Assembly (NCBI GenBank): GCA_019237515.1
Contig: JAFAGX010000076.1
Location: 1-7,854 of the forward strand
DNA from: Acidobacteriaceae bacterium
GTDB taxonomy: Bacteria > Acidobacteriota > Terriglobia > Terriglobales > SbA1
Length of the DNA: 7,854 bases
Reading direction: 5' to 3'
Shown here piece after piece: positions 1 through 5,981 of the stretch. Numbering within the stretch: the first letter of the stretch is position 1; each line of letters begins with the position of its first letter. The notes below the pieces were generated by a model. The model did no database searches. It saw nothing but the letters and a program-made list of their open reading frames with translations, and was not told the origin of the DNA. Position numbers and translations under genes: made by a program.

Positions 1-1
1 C

Positions 2-343
2 GGCATCTATGCACCGTATCAGCCGCGCTTTGATTGGAACTTGTGGTTTGCATCTCTGGGCTCGTGGCGCGAGTATTCGATCGTGCCCAATACGGAAGTA
101 CGGCTGCTTGAAAATGACAGCGCAGTCCTCCGGCTTTTCGCCGCCAATCCTTTTCCGAATTCACCACCACGCGAAATTCGCGCGGTGCTTTGGCAATATT
201 GGTTCACGACGCTGGCGGAAAAACGAGCTACAGGGAATTGGTGGCGGCGTGAGTTTCTGGGTCTTTACGCGCCAACCCTGGAGCGCGAACCGGATGGCAG
301 AATTGTAATGATTGAGCTACCAAACGTTGCGCCAAGACAGTGA
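2..343 (+). CDS. Lipase maturation factor family protein, C-terminal part (5' truncated)
   Basis: The frame is open from the window edge and ends at TGA 341-343, giving about 113 residues of a longer protein. It begins with a tract close to APYQPRFDWNLWFASLG, followed by a run rich in Trp, Phe and Leu (WQYWFTTLAEKRATGNWWRREFLG) and a short tail (APTLEREPDGRIVMIELP). The 'P-x-Q-P-R-x-D-W-x-x-W-F-A-x-L' pattern is what I recognise from the C-terminal domain of the lipase maturation factor (LMF1-like) family. Members are polytopic membrane proteins; the eukaryotic one helps lipases fold, while the bacterial role is not established. The membrane-spanning N-terminal part lies outside the window. 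The stop sits five bases before a REP hairpin, which may act as a transcription end in the convergent gap with the transposase gene. Family assignment is by motif recall only. Confidence 0.72.
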   Translation, partial: GIYAPYQPRFDWNLWFASLGSWREYSIVPNTEVRLLENDSAVLRLFAANPFPNSPPREIRAVLWQYWFTTLAEKRATGNWWRREFLGLYAPTLEREPDGRIVMIELPNVAPRQ

Positions 344-347
344 ACGC

Positions 348-396
348 TGGTGCCCCAGGTTCCGCGAGCGTTTTATGCGAGCTAACCTGGGCAAAG
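348..396 (-). repeat. REP-like imperfect palindrome, left copy
   Basis: The stem pairs CCCAGGTT (about 354-361) with AACCTGGG (384-391). The interior is GCGAGC-rich and imperfectly paired. Reverse-complemented, it matches the right copy at 1023-1070 over nearly its full length, with a few substitutions and one single-base indel. It fills the gap between the convergent LMF-family and transposase genes. It also supplies the last codons of the transposase and its TAG stop (382-384 on the minus strand), so the transposase gene ends inside the repeat. Confidence 0.85.
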
Positions 397-969
397 AAAC
401 ACTGGACTGCGCGTGCTCAGTTCGCGATCTCTCGCCGTCCATTCCGACTCGATTTCTACTGGTCCCATCTCTCGCAAGGCGTAATGACGAAAGCTGCTCC
501 ACTTCCAGTCGCCTGGCTCGTTTACCAATCCCCTCTTCACCGGGTTCCGATGCAAATAGCGCAGTTTGAGTCTAAACTCGTGCTCGTCGCGGAGGTTGCG
601 ATCGTAGTAGCGCTTCTGCCAGAATGAACTTGGCTGGCCTTCCTGCCTCCCCAATCGCTTGCTGAATGACACTTTCAGATCACGTATAGCGCTGGCAAGC
701 GTTTTTCCCAGGTCAGCTCGCGTAGCGCTCGCGGGATCTGGGACACCGAGTGTCGAGCGACCGGGCTCACTCACCAGTAGGTGAACGTGCTCGGGCATCA
801 CAACATAGCCGTAAACACACATGGCGAAGCGTCGGCGCATGTCTTCCAGACATTGCAAGAACAGATCATAGGTTTCGGGGGAAGCGAATCTGGCCTCGCG
901 ACGGTAACAACTGAATGTGAGGAAGTGCGTCTGTTGCGATTGGTGGTAGCGATGGAGTCCAATCGGCAT
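382..969 (-). CDS. REP-associated tyrosine transposase (RAYT, IS200-like Y1 family)
   Basis: This 195-residue protein belongs to the single-strand DNA transposases of the IS200/RAYT group, which nick and rejoin REP hairpins through a catalytic tyrosine. Visible motifs are the N-terminal RYHQSQQTHFLTFSCYRR, the metal-binding HUH motif in VVMPEHVHLLV (His61, His63), and FWQKRYYDRNLRDEHEF. In the last, Tyr121 aligns with the catalytic tyrosine of the E. coli RAYT as I recall it. YLHRNPVKRGLV and WKWSSFRHYA complete the family signature. Residues 75-90 (GVPDPASATRADLGKT) are encoded by an internal REP copy and separate the HUH segment from the following helix. The last residues and the stop come from the left REP. 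I see no Shine-Dalgarno before the ATG on the minus strand, so translation may be weak. All key residues are present and the frame is intact, so this is a potentially functional gene. Confidence 0.93.
   Translation of the reverse strand: MPIGLHRYHQSQQTHFLTFSCYRREARFASPETYDLFLQCLEDMRRRFAMCVYGYVVMPEHVHLLVSEPGRSTLGVPDPASATRADLGKTLASAIRDLKVSFSKRLGRQEGQPSSFWQKRYYDRNLRDEHEFRLKLRYLHRNPVKRGLVNEPGDWKWSSFRHYALREMGPVEIESEWTARDRELSTRSPVFLCPG
702..747 (+). repeat. REP-like element embedded in the transposase reading frame
   Basis: The first 20 bases (TTTTTCCCAGGTCAGCTCGC) are identical to the start of the right REP at 1023. The rest, AGCGCTCGCGGGATCTGGGACACC, differs from that copy only by two substitutions, after a loop changed from AAAA to GTA. 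It has the same orientation as the right copy and is inverted relative to the left one. Read on the minus strand it encodes residues 75-90 of the transposase with no frame disruption. Confidence 0.85.
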
Positions 970-1022
970 GAAAGGAGCTTAGGTGAACCCGAGGGTCAAT
1001 GGCGGTGATGCACGGACATGGA

Positions 1023-1070
1023 TTTTTCCCAGGTCAGCTCGCAAAAGCGCTCGCGGGACCTGGGGCACCA
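1023..1070 (+). repeat. REP-like imperfect palindrome, right copy
   Basis: CCCAGGTC (1028-1035) pairs perfectly with GACCTGGG, whose last base is at about 1064, giving an eight-base outer stem. The interior AGCTCGC-AAAA-GCGCTCGCG is only partly paired, the bulged form typical of REP elements. It ends 19 bases before the ATG of the FAD oxidoreductase gene, so it lies in that gene's leader or promoter region and could affect its expression. I see no clear GTAG-type tetranucleotide at the hairpin base as described for enterobacterial REPs. Confidence 0.82.
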
Positions 1071-1089
1071 TGATTTAAAGTGATTTGCA

Positions 1090-2508
1090 ATGGCGGGTAA
1101 AGCTTCCATCATCGGTGCTGGACCCAATGGCCTTGCGGCTGCGATTTTTCTCGCGCAAGCCGGACTCGAGCTCGAGGTCTTTGAGGCCGAGCCAATCCCC
1201 GGTGGCGCCGCGCGTACGCTCGAATTAACGTTACCAGGATTCCTCCACGATTTTGGATCCGCCGTTCATCCGATGGCGATCAGTTCTCCATTTTTTTCAT
1301 CGCTTCCTCTTCAGGACTATGGCTTGGAATGGATTCATTCTCCATCTCCGCTCGCCCATCCACTGGAGGATGGTTCTGCTGTAGTCATGGAACGTGACCT
1401 GGCGACTGCGGAATCATGGCTAGGCGCAGACGGAAAGTCCTGGCGCAACCTCATGCGGCCATTCGCCGAGCGATGGCGCGAATTCGTTCCCGAGGTTCTG
1501 CGTCCACTTCCAACTTTTCCCCGGCACCCGTTTCTCATGGCGCGCTTTGGTCTCAACGCCCTGCTCTCAGCCAGGAAACTGGCATTCGGCTTTTTTCGCG
1601 AAGAACGCGCTCGGGCCCTCTTTGCCGGATTTGCCGCCCATTCTTTCTTGAGTCTGGACGCGCCGATAAGTGCGGCTTTCGGTCTGCTAATGGCGATACC
1701 TGCTCACGCCGTGGGCTGGCCAATCGCGCGTGGCGGCTCGCAGTCAATCACCAACGCTCTATGTGCACATCTAGAGAAATTAGGCGGCAATGTTCATTGT
1801 TCAGCACGCATCGATGAGATATCGAGTCTTCCGCCCAGCGACGCTATGCTTTGTGATCTGACGCCCCGGCAGTTGCTTCAGGTCGCCAGCACTCGTCTTT
1901 CGCCTGCGTACAAAAAACGGCTGCAAAACTTCCGCTACGGCCCAGGAGTCTTCAAAGTCGATTACGCTCTGAGCAATCCAATTCCATGGAAAGCTTCGGA
2001 ATGTGCACGCGCTGCGACGGTTCACCTGGGCGGAACCTTCGAGGAGATTGCCGCATCGGAAGCTGCGGTAAGCAAGGGACTACCCGCAGAACAGCCTTTC
2101 GTTCTCCTGGCTCAACCAACTCTCTTTGATCCGTCGCGCGCACCTGCAGGCAAGCACATCGCATGGGCATACTGTCACGTACCGAATGGATCGACTTTTG
2201 ACATGCTGCCCAGGCTCGAAGCTCAGATCGAACGTTTCGCGCCTGGTTTTTGTGACTGCATTCTCGCCCGCCGAGTTTTTACTCCCTCCGATCTGGAGAA
2301 AATGGATGCCAACCTTATAGGCGGTGACGTTGGTGGCGGCGCGCTGGACCTGAGGCAGTTTCTGTTTCGTCCTACCTGGCAGCACTATGCCACTTCTGTG
2401 CCGAACCTTTACATCTGTTCGGCATCAACTCCTCCCGGCGGAAGCGTGCATGGAATGTGCGGATATCACGCGGCGCGCATGGCCTTGTCGCGAATGAAGC
2501 GAAGCTAA
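1090..2508 (+). CDS. FAD-dependent phytoene-dehydrogenase-like oxidoreductase (COG1233 type)
   Basis: This 472-residue flavoprotein starts with a dinucleotide-binding Rossmann motif (IIGAGPNGLAAA, residues 7-18). The expected acidic residue at the end of strand two is Glu32 (EVFEAEP), followed by GGAAR (38-42) and the family pattern LTLPGFLHDFGSAVHPM. The C-terminus has the FAD-closing motif LYICSASTPPGGSVHGM and then GYHAARMAL. This combination marks the NAD(P)/FAD-dependent oxidoreductases related to CrtI phytoene desaturases and mammalian PYROXD2. Length is a little under the usual 500 residues. No carotenoid synthesis gene is next to it, so a carotenoid substrate should not be assumed. 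The ATG has only a weak A/G-rich upstream stretch (around 1077-1083). The REP hairpin just upstream leaves no room for a promoter between the two, so the promoter would have to overlap or precede the repeat. No terminator is visible after the stop. Confidence 0.9.
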   Translation: MAGKASIIGAGPNGLAAAIFLAQAGLELEVFEAEPIPGGAARTLELTLPGFLHDFGSAVHPMAISSPFFSSLPLQDYGLEWIHSPSPLAHPLEDGSAVVMERDLATAESWLGADGKSWRNLMRPFAERWREFVPEVLRPLPTFPRHPFLMARFGLNALLSARKLAFGFFREERARALFAGFAAHSFLSLDAPISAAFGLLMAIPAHAVGWPIARGGSQSITNALCAHLEKLGGNVHCSARIDEISSLPPSDAMLCDLTPRQLLQVASTRLSPAYKKRLQNFRYGPGVFKVDYALSNPIPWKASECARAATVHLGGTFEEIAASEAAVSKGLPAEQPFVLLAQPTLFDPSRAPAGKHIAWAYCHVPNGSTFDMLPRLEAQIERFAPGFCDCILARRVFTPSDLEKMDANLIGGDVGGGALDLRQFLFRPTWQHYATSVPNLYICSASTPPGGSVHGMCGYHAARMALSRMKRS

Positions 2509-2611
2509 GGTTTTATCCAGAAGCGTCTGCGGTTTTCTTCTACCAACCGACTACAGGATTTTTTCATCTTCTCTGCTGTCCACTGATTGTCCGACGGACG
2601 CATGAGTTCGA

Positions 2612-2648
2612 TGACGAAACTTTACGTTTCTCTATTTAGTTTTCGTCA
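2612..2648. other. Short inverted repeat in the 205-bp gap before the PQQ-protein gene
   Basis: TGACGAAA (2612-2619) is perfectly complementary to TTTCGTCA (2641-2648) across a 21-base AT-rich spacer. It lies between the FAD oxidoreductase stop and the start at 2714. It lacks a run of T after the second arm, so it is not a convincing terminator. It could be an operator-like site or chance. Nothing else in 2509-2713 stands out. Confidence 0.25.
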
Positions 2649-2713
2649 GCTTTCGTGCCGCAAGCCGCATCTGTATTGAAGTTCATCTGCGCCGCCGAGG
2701 TCACCGCGTTTGC

Positions 2714-4528
2714 ATGTTTAGGCCAATTTCGCGTTGCATCGTCATTCTCATCGTCACTGGGGCCATCAGTTTGTTGGGCTGCTCGCGGAAAACGCATCCT
2801 CCTCCCCAGATTGACGCTGCCGCACTGTTCAACAAAAAATGTGCCGGCTGTCATCGCAACGACAACGAAATGCGTGCTCCCGAACCAGCCGCGTTGCGCG
2901 AAATGTCGCGAACTTCCATTCTCGCCGCGCTCAATTCAGGCCGAATGAAATGGCAGGGCAGGTTTCTTTCGAAGCCGGAAAAAGCGGCGATCGTGGATTA
3001 TCTCGGTCGACCTGACGTCTCAACCACCGCCAGCGCCGCCGCATTCTGTGCCCGCGATCTCGATCCGCCGCCCAATCCTCCGGTTTGGTCAGGATGGGGC
3101 GCCGATCCCCGCAACACTCGCTTTCAAACCACTTCATCCGCAGGCCTCGATCGCGAACGGGTGAAGAATCTGAAGGTGAAATGGGCCTTCGGATTCCCCG
3201 GTGCGGCAGCCACATTCGGCCAACCAACTTCCTTTGCAGGTCGAGTATTCGTCGGCAGCGAAGATGGCACCGTTTATGCTCTCGATGCGGCGACCGGCTG
3301 CATCTGGTGGTCATTCCGCGCCTCGGCAACCGTCAAGACGGCGGTTTCGATCGGCAACAAGGGAGACACTGCATTTTTTGGCGACACCAATGGTTTCGTT
3401 TACGCGCTTAAAGTCTCCGACGGATCGGTCGTCTGGAAAGTCCACCCAGAGCCTCATCCTGCCGCCCGCATCACCGGTTCGCCTCTGCTTATTGGCACTC
3501 GGCTGTACGTGCCGATTTCCTCTGGCGAAGAGGGAGCTGCTGCCGATCCGCATTACCCCTGCTGCACTTTCCGCGGGAGCCTGGTCGCTCTGGATGCAAC
3601 TTCCGGCAAAACCGACTGGCAGACGTACACCATCGATGAGGTCGCTCATCCGACTCGCAAAGGTCCGCAGGGAGTTCAATATTCCGGTCCATCAGGTGCC
3701 GCGATCTGGTCCTCGCCGACTGCTGAGTTGGCGCGCCACGTTCTTTATGTCGCAACCGGAAACAACTATTCCGGTCCCGCAACTCCCGAATCCGACGCTG
3801 TGGTCGCCATTGACATGAACTCCGGCAAGAAACTGTGGCACCGGCAATTCAACTCAACCGATCTGTGGAACAGCGGCTGTGTCGCCGAGCAGAAAGATAA
3901 CTGTCCCGAAAAACGCGGCGACGATTTTGACTTTGGCGCGCCTCCGATTGTGAGCAGGTTGCCCGACGGTCACGACATTCTCCTGCTGGCACAGAAGTCT
4001 GGTCTTGTATATGCGCTCGACCCGGATCGCCGCGGCAAGCTTCTTTGGAAGACTCGCATCGGCCATGGCGGTCCGCTCGGCGGCATTCAATGGGGAGGCG
4101 CTGCCGACCGCCGCTATGCGTATTTTCCACTATCCGATTTGGACGACTCCAATCCTTTGGCCGGTGGCGGATTGTTTGCTCTCGATCTGCGCACGGGTAA
4201 ACAGGTGTGGTACGCCGCGCCTCCCAAGCCCGCCTGCGCAGGTTTGTTTGGGTGCAGCGCTGCTCAGATGGCCCCTCCGAGCGCACTTCCTGGAGTGATT
4301 TTCTCCGGCTCTCTCGACGGGCATTTGCGCGCTTACGACACTCGCGACGGCTCGGTGATCTGGGACTTCGACACTTCTCAGGAGTTTCGCACCACTAATG
4401 GCGTTAAGGCACATGGCGGCTCGATGAACGGCTCCGGCCCAGCGATCGTCAGCGGAATGCTGTACGTGAATACCGGATACACAAACGCGATGGCGGGCAA
4501 TGTCCTGCTCGCCTTCTCTGCGCAATGA
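2714..4528 (+). CDS. Cytochrome c / PQQ-type beta-propeller lipoprotein, polyvinyl-alcohol-dehydrogenase-like
   Basis: This 604-residue protein begins with a hydrophobic signal and a lipobox (LLGC, lipidated Cys23), so it should be anchored in the membrane facing the periplasm. A small cytochrome c module follows, with haem motif CAGCH (Cys43, Cys46, His47) and a plausible axial Met78 in GRMKWQGRFLS. From WSGWGADPRNTRFQ (about 125) onward there is a beta-propeller. It has seven tryptophan-docking style repeats ending near 199, 241, 302, 375, 445, 499 and 550, for example YALDAATGCIWW and YALKVSDGSVVW. Adjacent cysteines 283-284 (YPCCTFRGS) could form the vicinal disulfide seen next to PQQ in quinoproteins, and GDDFDFGAPP (402-411) carries acidic residues of the kind that bind calcium and act in catalysis. 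N-terminal cytochrome followed by propeller is the order in polyvinyl alcohol dehydrogenases, which pass electrons from alcohol oxidation to haem. The true substrate is unknown. The ribosome site is weak (GAGG at 2697-2700). Confidence 0.88.
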   Translation: MFRPISRCIVILIVTGAISLLGCSRKTHPPPQIDAAALFNKKCAGCHRNDNEMRAPEPAALREMSRTSILAALNSGRMKWQGRFLSKPEKAAIVDYLGRPDVSTTASAAAFCARDLDPPPNPPVWSGWGADPRNTRFQTTSSAGLDRERVKNLKVKWAFGFPGAAATFGQPTSFAGRVFVGSEDGTVYALDAATGCIWWSFRASATVKTAVSIGNKGDTAFFGDTNGFVYALKVSDGSVVWKVHPEPHPAARITGSPLLIGTRLYVPISSGEEGAAADPHYPCCTFRGSLVALDATSGKTDWQTYTIDEVAHPTRKGPQGVQYSGPSGAAIWSSPTAELARHVLYVATGNNYSGPATPESDAVVAIDMNSGKKLWHRQFNSTDLWNSGCVAEQKDNCPEKRGDDFDFGAPPIVSRLPDGHDILLLAQKSGLVYALDPDRRGKLLWKTRIGHGGPLGGIQWGGAADRRYAYFPLSDLDDSNPLAGGGLFALDLRTGKQVWYAAPPKPACAGLFGCSAAQMAPPSALPGVIFSGSLDGHLRAYDTRDGSVIWDFDTSQEFRTTNGVKAHGGSMNGSGPAIVSGMLYVNTGYTNAMAGNVLLAFSAQ

Positions 4529-4564
4529 CGCGTTACCGGTACCCTAATCTGCACCTCACGCGGT

Positions 4565-4594
4565 TTGACGCTAACCCTGCAGTGTTCCTATAAT
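4565..4594 (+). promoter_or_regulatory. Near-consensus sigma-70 promoter of the OmpH-like gene
   Basis: A -35 box TTGACG (4565-4570, five of six consensus bases) and a perfect -10 box TATAAT (4589-4594) are separated by 18 bases. Transcription would start around 4600-4602, giving a leader of about 180 bases before the ATG at 4783. It lies 36 bases after the stop of the PQQ-protein gene, so the OmpH-like gene is probably transcribed independently. Confidence 0.8.
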
Positions 4595-4600
4595 GGCCAG

Positions 4601-4782
4601 TATCCACACCCTGACAATATAGATAGCAACAGGGTGGTCATTGCGTTTGCGACGTTGGCGCGTGACGCCGGGACTGGGCCTGCCTAGATCGCATGGCCAC
4701 TGGATTCACCCGGTCAGTATGATCTGTGAAGCGATCTGACAAAATTCCCGAAAACAGTTCCAAGGAGTTCAAAAGCAGCCCC
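4601..4782 (+). promoter_or_regulatory. Long 5' leader of the OmpH-like mRNA
   Basis: The stretch from the predicted transcription start to the ATG is about 180 bases and has no convincing reading frame of its own. It holds a modest hairpin (ACCCTG 4608-4613 with CAGGGT 4630-4635) and a repeated GATCTG (4721-4726 and 4734-4739). The Shine-Dalgarno-like AAGGAG is at 4762-4767, 15 bases before the ATG. I recognise no known riboswitch class. A regulatory role is inferred from length only. Confidence 0.35.
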
Positions 4783-5520
4783 ATGAAAAACAAGTCTGTC
4801 CGTTTTCTCCTGGCCATCGTGTTCGCCCTTCCTGCTACCGCGCTGGCACAAGCCGCCAACCCTGATCCCGCTTTACCGGCAGCGCCGAGTGCCGCTGGCA
4901 GTGCGCCTACGACCACAGAAGCCGCCGTTCCCGGCGGAAGCAAAATTGCCACCATCAACATCGAGCAGGCCATCTTTGCCAGCAACGAGGGGCAACGCGA
5001 TTTTGAATCTCTGGGCAAGAAGCTTGAGCCCAAGCAAACCGAGCTGAAGGGCCAGAATGACGAAGTCGAAAGCCTGAAAAAGCAGCTCAACAGCGGCGGC
5101 GACAAGATGACTGAGGACGCCCGCAACAACCTGGTCAAACAGATTGAGCAGAAACAGAAGTCTCTGGAGCGATCCGTACAAGACGCTCGCGACGACGCAC
5201 AGAGCCAGCAAAATGAAATTGCGCAGCGCATCCTGCAGAAGATGGCTCCCGTCATCGTGAAATACGCCAGCGACAAAGGGTTCGGTGCAATTATTGATAC
5301 CTCCAAGCCGTGGCCGGATGGTCCTGTGCTCTGGGCTTCTCCTTCGGTCGATATCACCAAGGCAATCGTGGATACCTATAACGTGCAATCGGGTGTGCCG
5401 GCGCCGGCGAAACCTGCAACGAAACCAGCCACCAGCGGCGCAGTAACAAAACCGTCTGCGCCCGCCAGCAAGCCCGCCGGCACCACTGCAACCAAGCCGA
5501 CCACGCCTCAGTCGAAGTAG
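4783..5520 (+). CDS. OmpH/Skp-family periplasmic chaperone-like protein with a Pro/Ala/Lys/Thr tail
   Basis: From the ATG at 4783 the product is 245 residues. It starts with a clear Sec signal peptide (MKNKSVRFLLAIVFALPATALAQA, cleavage likely after residue 22 or 24), which is why I prefer this start to the in-frame GTG at 4726. That GTG would put 19 polar residues in front of the signal and has no ribosome site. A low-complexity linker (25-52) is followed by the OmpH-like core: a strand KIATINIEQAIFASNEG (54-70), a long charged helical hairpin or coiled coil (about 71-150), and the closing KYASDKGFGAIID-x-SKPWPDG segment (160-180). Skp-type proteins hold unfolded outer-membrane proteins in the periplasm. 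Residues 203-245 are an unusual tail of KPAT/KPSAP-like repeats, basic and proline-rich, absent from classical Skp; it may bind cell wall or lipopolysaccharide. The usual bamA and lpxD neighbours are not next to it. It has its own promoter and terminator. Confidence 0.88.
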   Translation: MKNKSVRFLLAIVFALPATALAQAANPDPALPAAPSAAGSAPTTTEAAVPGGSKIATINIEQAIFASNEGQRDFESLGKKLEPKQTELKGQNDEVESLKKQLNSGGDKMTEDARNNLVKQIEQKQKSLERSVQDARDDAQSQQNEIAQRILQKMAPVIVKYASDKGFGAIIDTSKPWPDGPVLWASPSVDITKAIVDTYNVQSGVPAPAKPATKPATSGAVTKPSAPASKPAGTTATKPTTPQSK

Positions 5521-5539
5521 CGACATTTAGATTCCCGAC

Positions 5540-5566
5540 AAGGCCGCAGAAACTGCGGCCTTTTTT
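5540..5566 (+). terminator. Rho-independent terminator of the OmpH-like gene
   Basis: A ten-base perfect stem, AAGGCCGCAG (5540-5549) with CTGCGGCCTT (5553-5562), closes an AAA loop and runs into six T (5561-5566). It starts 20 bases after the stop codon. This is a strong intrinsic terminator and isolates the gene from the repressor operon downstream. Confidence 0.95.
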
Positions 5567-5614
5567 CTTCTGAAATCCTCCTGCCGACGACCGCAGCTCT
5601 TGATCCAGAACAGC

Positions 5615-5651
5615 AGATTCCTCAGCGCTGAAGCGCGTTCCGGAATAACAA
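5615..5651 (+). repeat. Intergenic repeat, AGATTCCT...GGAATAACAA type
   Basis: The element starts AGATTCCTC and ends TTCCGGAATAACAA, with a GC-rich imperfect hairpin (AGCGCTGAAGCGCG) between. The ends are complementary (GATTCC with GGAAT). It shares this layout with the element at 5803-5846. I recall similar short elements scattered in acidobacterial intergenic DNA, but that cannot be tested here. Confidence 0.5.
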
Positions 5652-5720
5652 CTCGGGACTGCTTTGATCCGACCCTTGACGCCGCGAAGAACGCTTGCGT
5701 TAATGGGTGGGCACCCGGCG

Positions 5721-5738
5721 CTCGACTGGACAGCCGAG
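5721..5738 (+). repeat. Direct repeat CTCGACyGGACAGCCGrG, copy 1
   Basis: CTCGACTGGACAGCCGAG matches 5913-5930 at 16 of 18 bases. This copy lacks the downstream complementary arm found in copy 2, so it looks like a decayed or truncated element. Confidence 0.6.
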
Positions 5739-5802
5739 TAAGGAAGCGCGCCGGAACGTGCGAGTCAGTGCCTCGCGTGTCAACGCCGTGGCGATCCGCG
5801 CA

Positions 5803-5846
5803 AGATCCCTCCCTCCGCTGAAAAACGGCTCCGCTCGGGATGACAA
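5803..5846 (+). repeat. Intergenic repeat, AGATCCCT...GGGATGACAA type
   Basis: The element starts AGATCCCTCCC and ends CTCGGGATGACAA, with complementary ends (GATCCC with GGGAT). It is the second member of the family seen at 5615-5651, with a different interior that contains a short CCGCTGAAAAACGG-like hairpin. Confidence 0.5.
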
Positions 5847-5865
5847 TGATGATTGATCGGCGAGG

Positions 5866-5888
5866 CTCAGTGCCTCCGTGGCTCGGTG
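5866..5888 (-). repeat. CACGGAG-type short tandem element
   Basis: On the minus strand this reads CACCGAGCCACGGAGGCACTGAG, three variants of a roughly eight-base CAC(A/C/G/T)GAG unit. A related element occurs on the plus strand at 7494-7522, inside the metallopeptidase gene. Such CACAGAG/CACGGAG strings are familiar to me from acidobacterial and verrucomicrobial genomes, which is recall, not evidence. Confidence 0.45.
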
Positions 5889-5901
5889 CTGATGAGGATC
5901 T

Positions 5902-5941
5902 GTCGAGCTGCGCTCGACCGGACAGCCGGGAGCGGCTGTCC
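5902..5941 (+). repeat. Tandem pair of compact hairpins, including repeat copy 2
   Basis: GTCGAG (5902-5907) pairs with CTCGAC (5913-5918). Immediately after, GGACAGCCG (5920-5928) pairs perfectly with CGGCTGTCC (5933-5941) around a GGAG loop. Copy 2 of the CTCGACyGGACAGCCGrG repeat (5913-5930) bridges the two hairpins. There is no T-run, so it is not an intrinsic terminator. The shape is that of a small REP- or MITE-like element. Confidence 0.65.
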
Positions 5942-5981
5942 CTACGCGAGCAGGTATGGGCATCCAAAGCGAAAGTGAATG

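Larger units (their letters stand above)
348..1070. mobile_element. REP/RAYT unit (transposase gene bracketed by inverted REP hairpins)
   Basis: A REP-associated tyrosine transposase gene (minus strand, 382-969) lies between a REP-like hairpin at 348-396 and its inverted copy at 1023-1070. A third copy lies inside the gene at 702-747. The outer copies are near-identical when one is reverse-complemented, both starting TGGTGCCCCAGGT. This matches the known arrangement in which RAYT genes are flanked by the REP elements they are thought to mobilise. The unit sits between the LMF-family gene, whose stop is five bases away, and the FAD oxidoreductase gene, whose start is 19 bases away. No target-site duplication is evident, and such units are usually domesticated single-copy genes rather than active insertion sequences. 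The boundaries are those of the outer hairpins. Confidence 0.75.
5567..5981. other. Gene-free intergenic region made of short repeats and hairpins
   Basis: About 415 bases between the terminator and the repressor's operator hold no open frame with a ribosome site or recognisable product. Instead there are two degenerate GATyCC...GGrATrACAA elements, two copies of CTCGACyGGACAGCCGrG, two compact hairpins and one CACGGAG-type tandem element, each listed separately. The promoter of the repressor operon must lie near the right end, but I cannot place it with confidence. Confidence 0.7.

Noticed and set aside
1070..1078. ATG at the end of the right REP as an alternative start of the oxidoreductase
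   Set aside because: It is followed by one codon and a TAA stop.
2931..4525. Several minus- and plus-strand frames of 90-205 residues overlapping the PQQ-protein gene
   Set aside because: All are Arg/Pro-rich shadows of the 604-residue frame, with no domain or ribosome site.
4726..4782. GTG at 4726 as the start of the OmpH-like protein
   Set aside because: It would add 19 polar residues before an otherwise normal signal peptide and has no Shine-Dalgarno. ATG 4783 fits better.
4638..5526. Two long minus-strand frames (240 and 217 residues) opposite the OmpH-like gene
   Set aside because: They are Ser/Arg/Leu- and Cys-rich mirror translations of a well-supported plus-strand gene with signal peptide, promoter and terminator. 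They have no ribosome site and no recognisable domain.
5676..5704. TTGACG-N17-GTTAAT as a promoter for the repressor operon
   Set aside because: The -10 box matches only four of six bases and the site is about 340 bases from the gene, inside a repeat-rich region.
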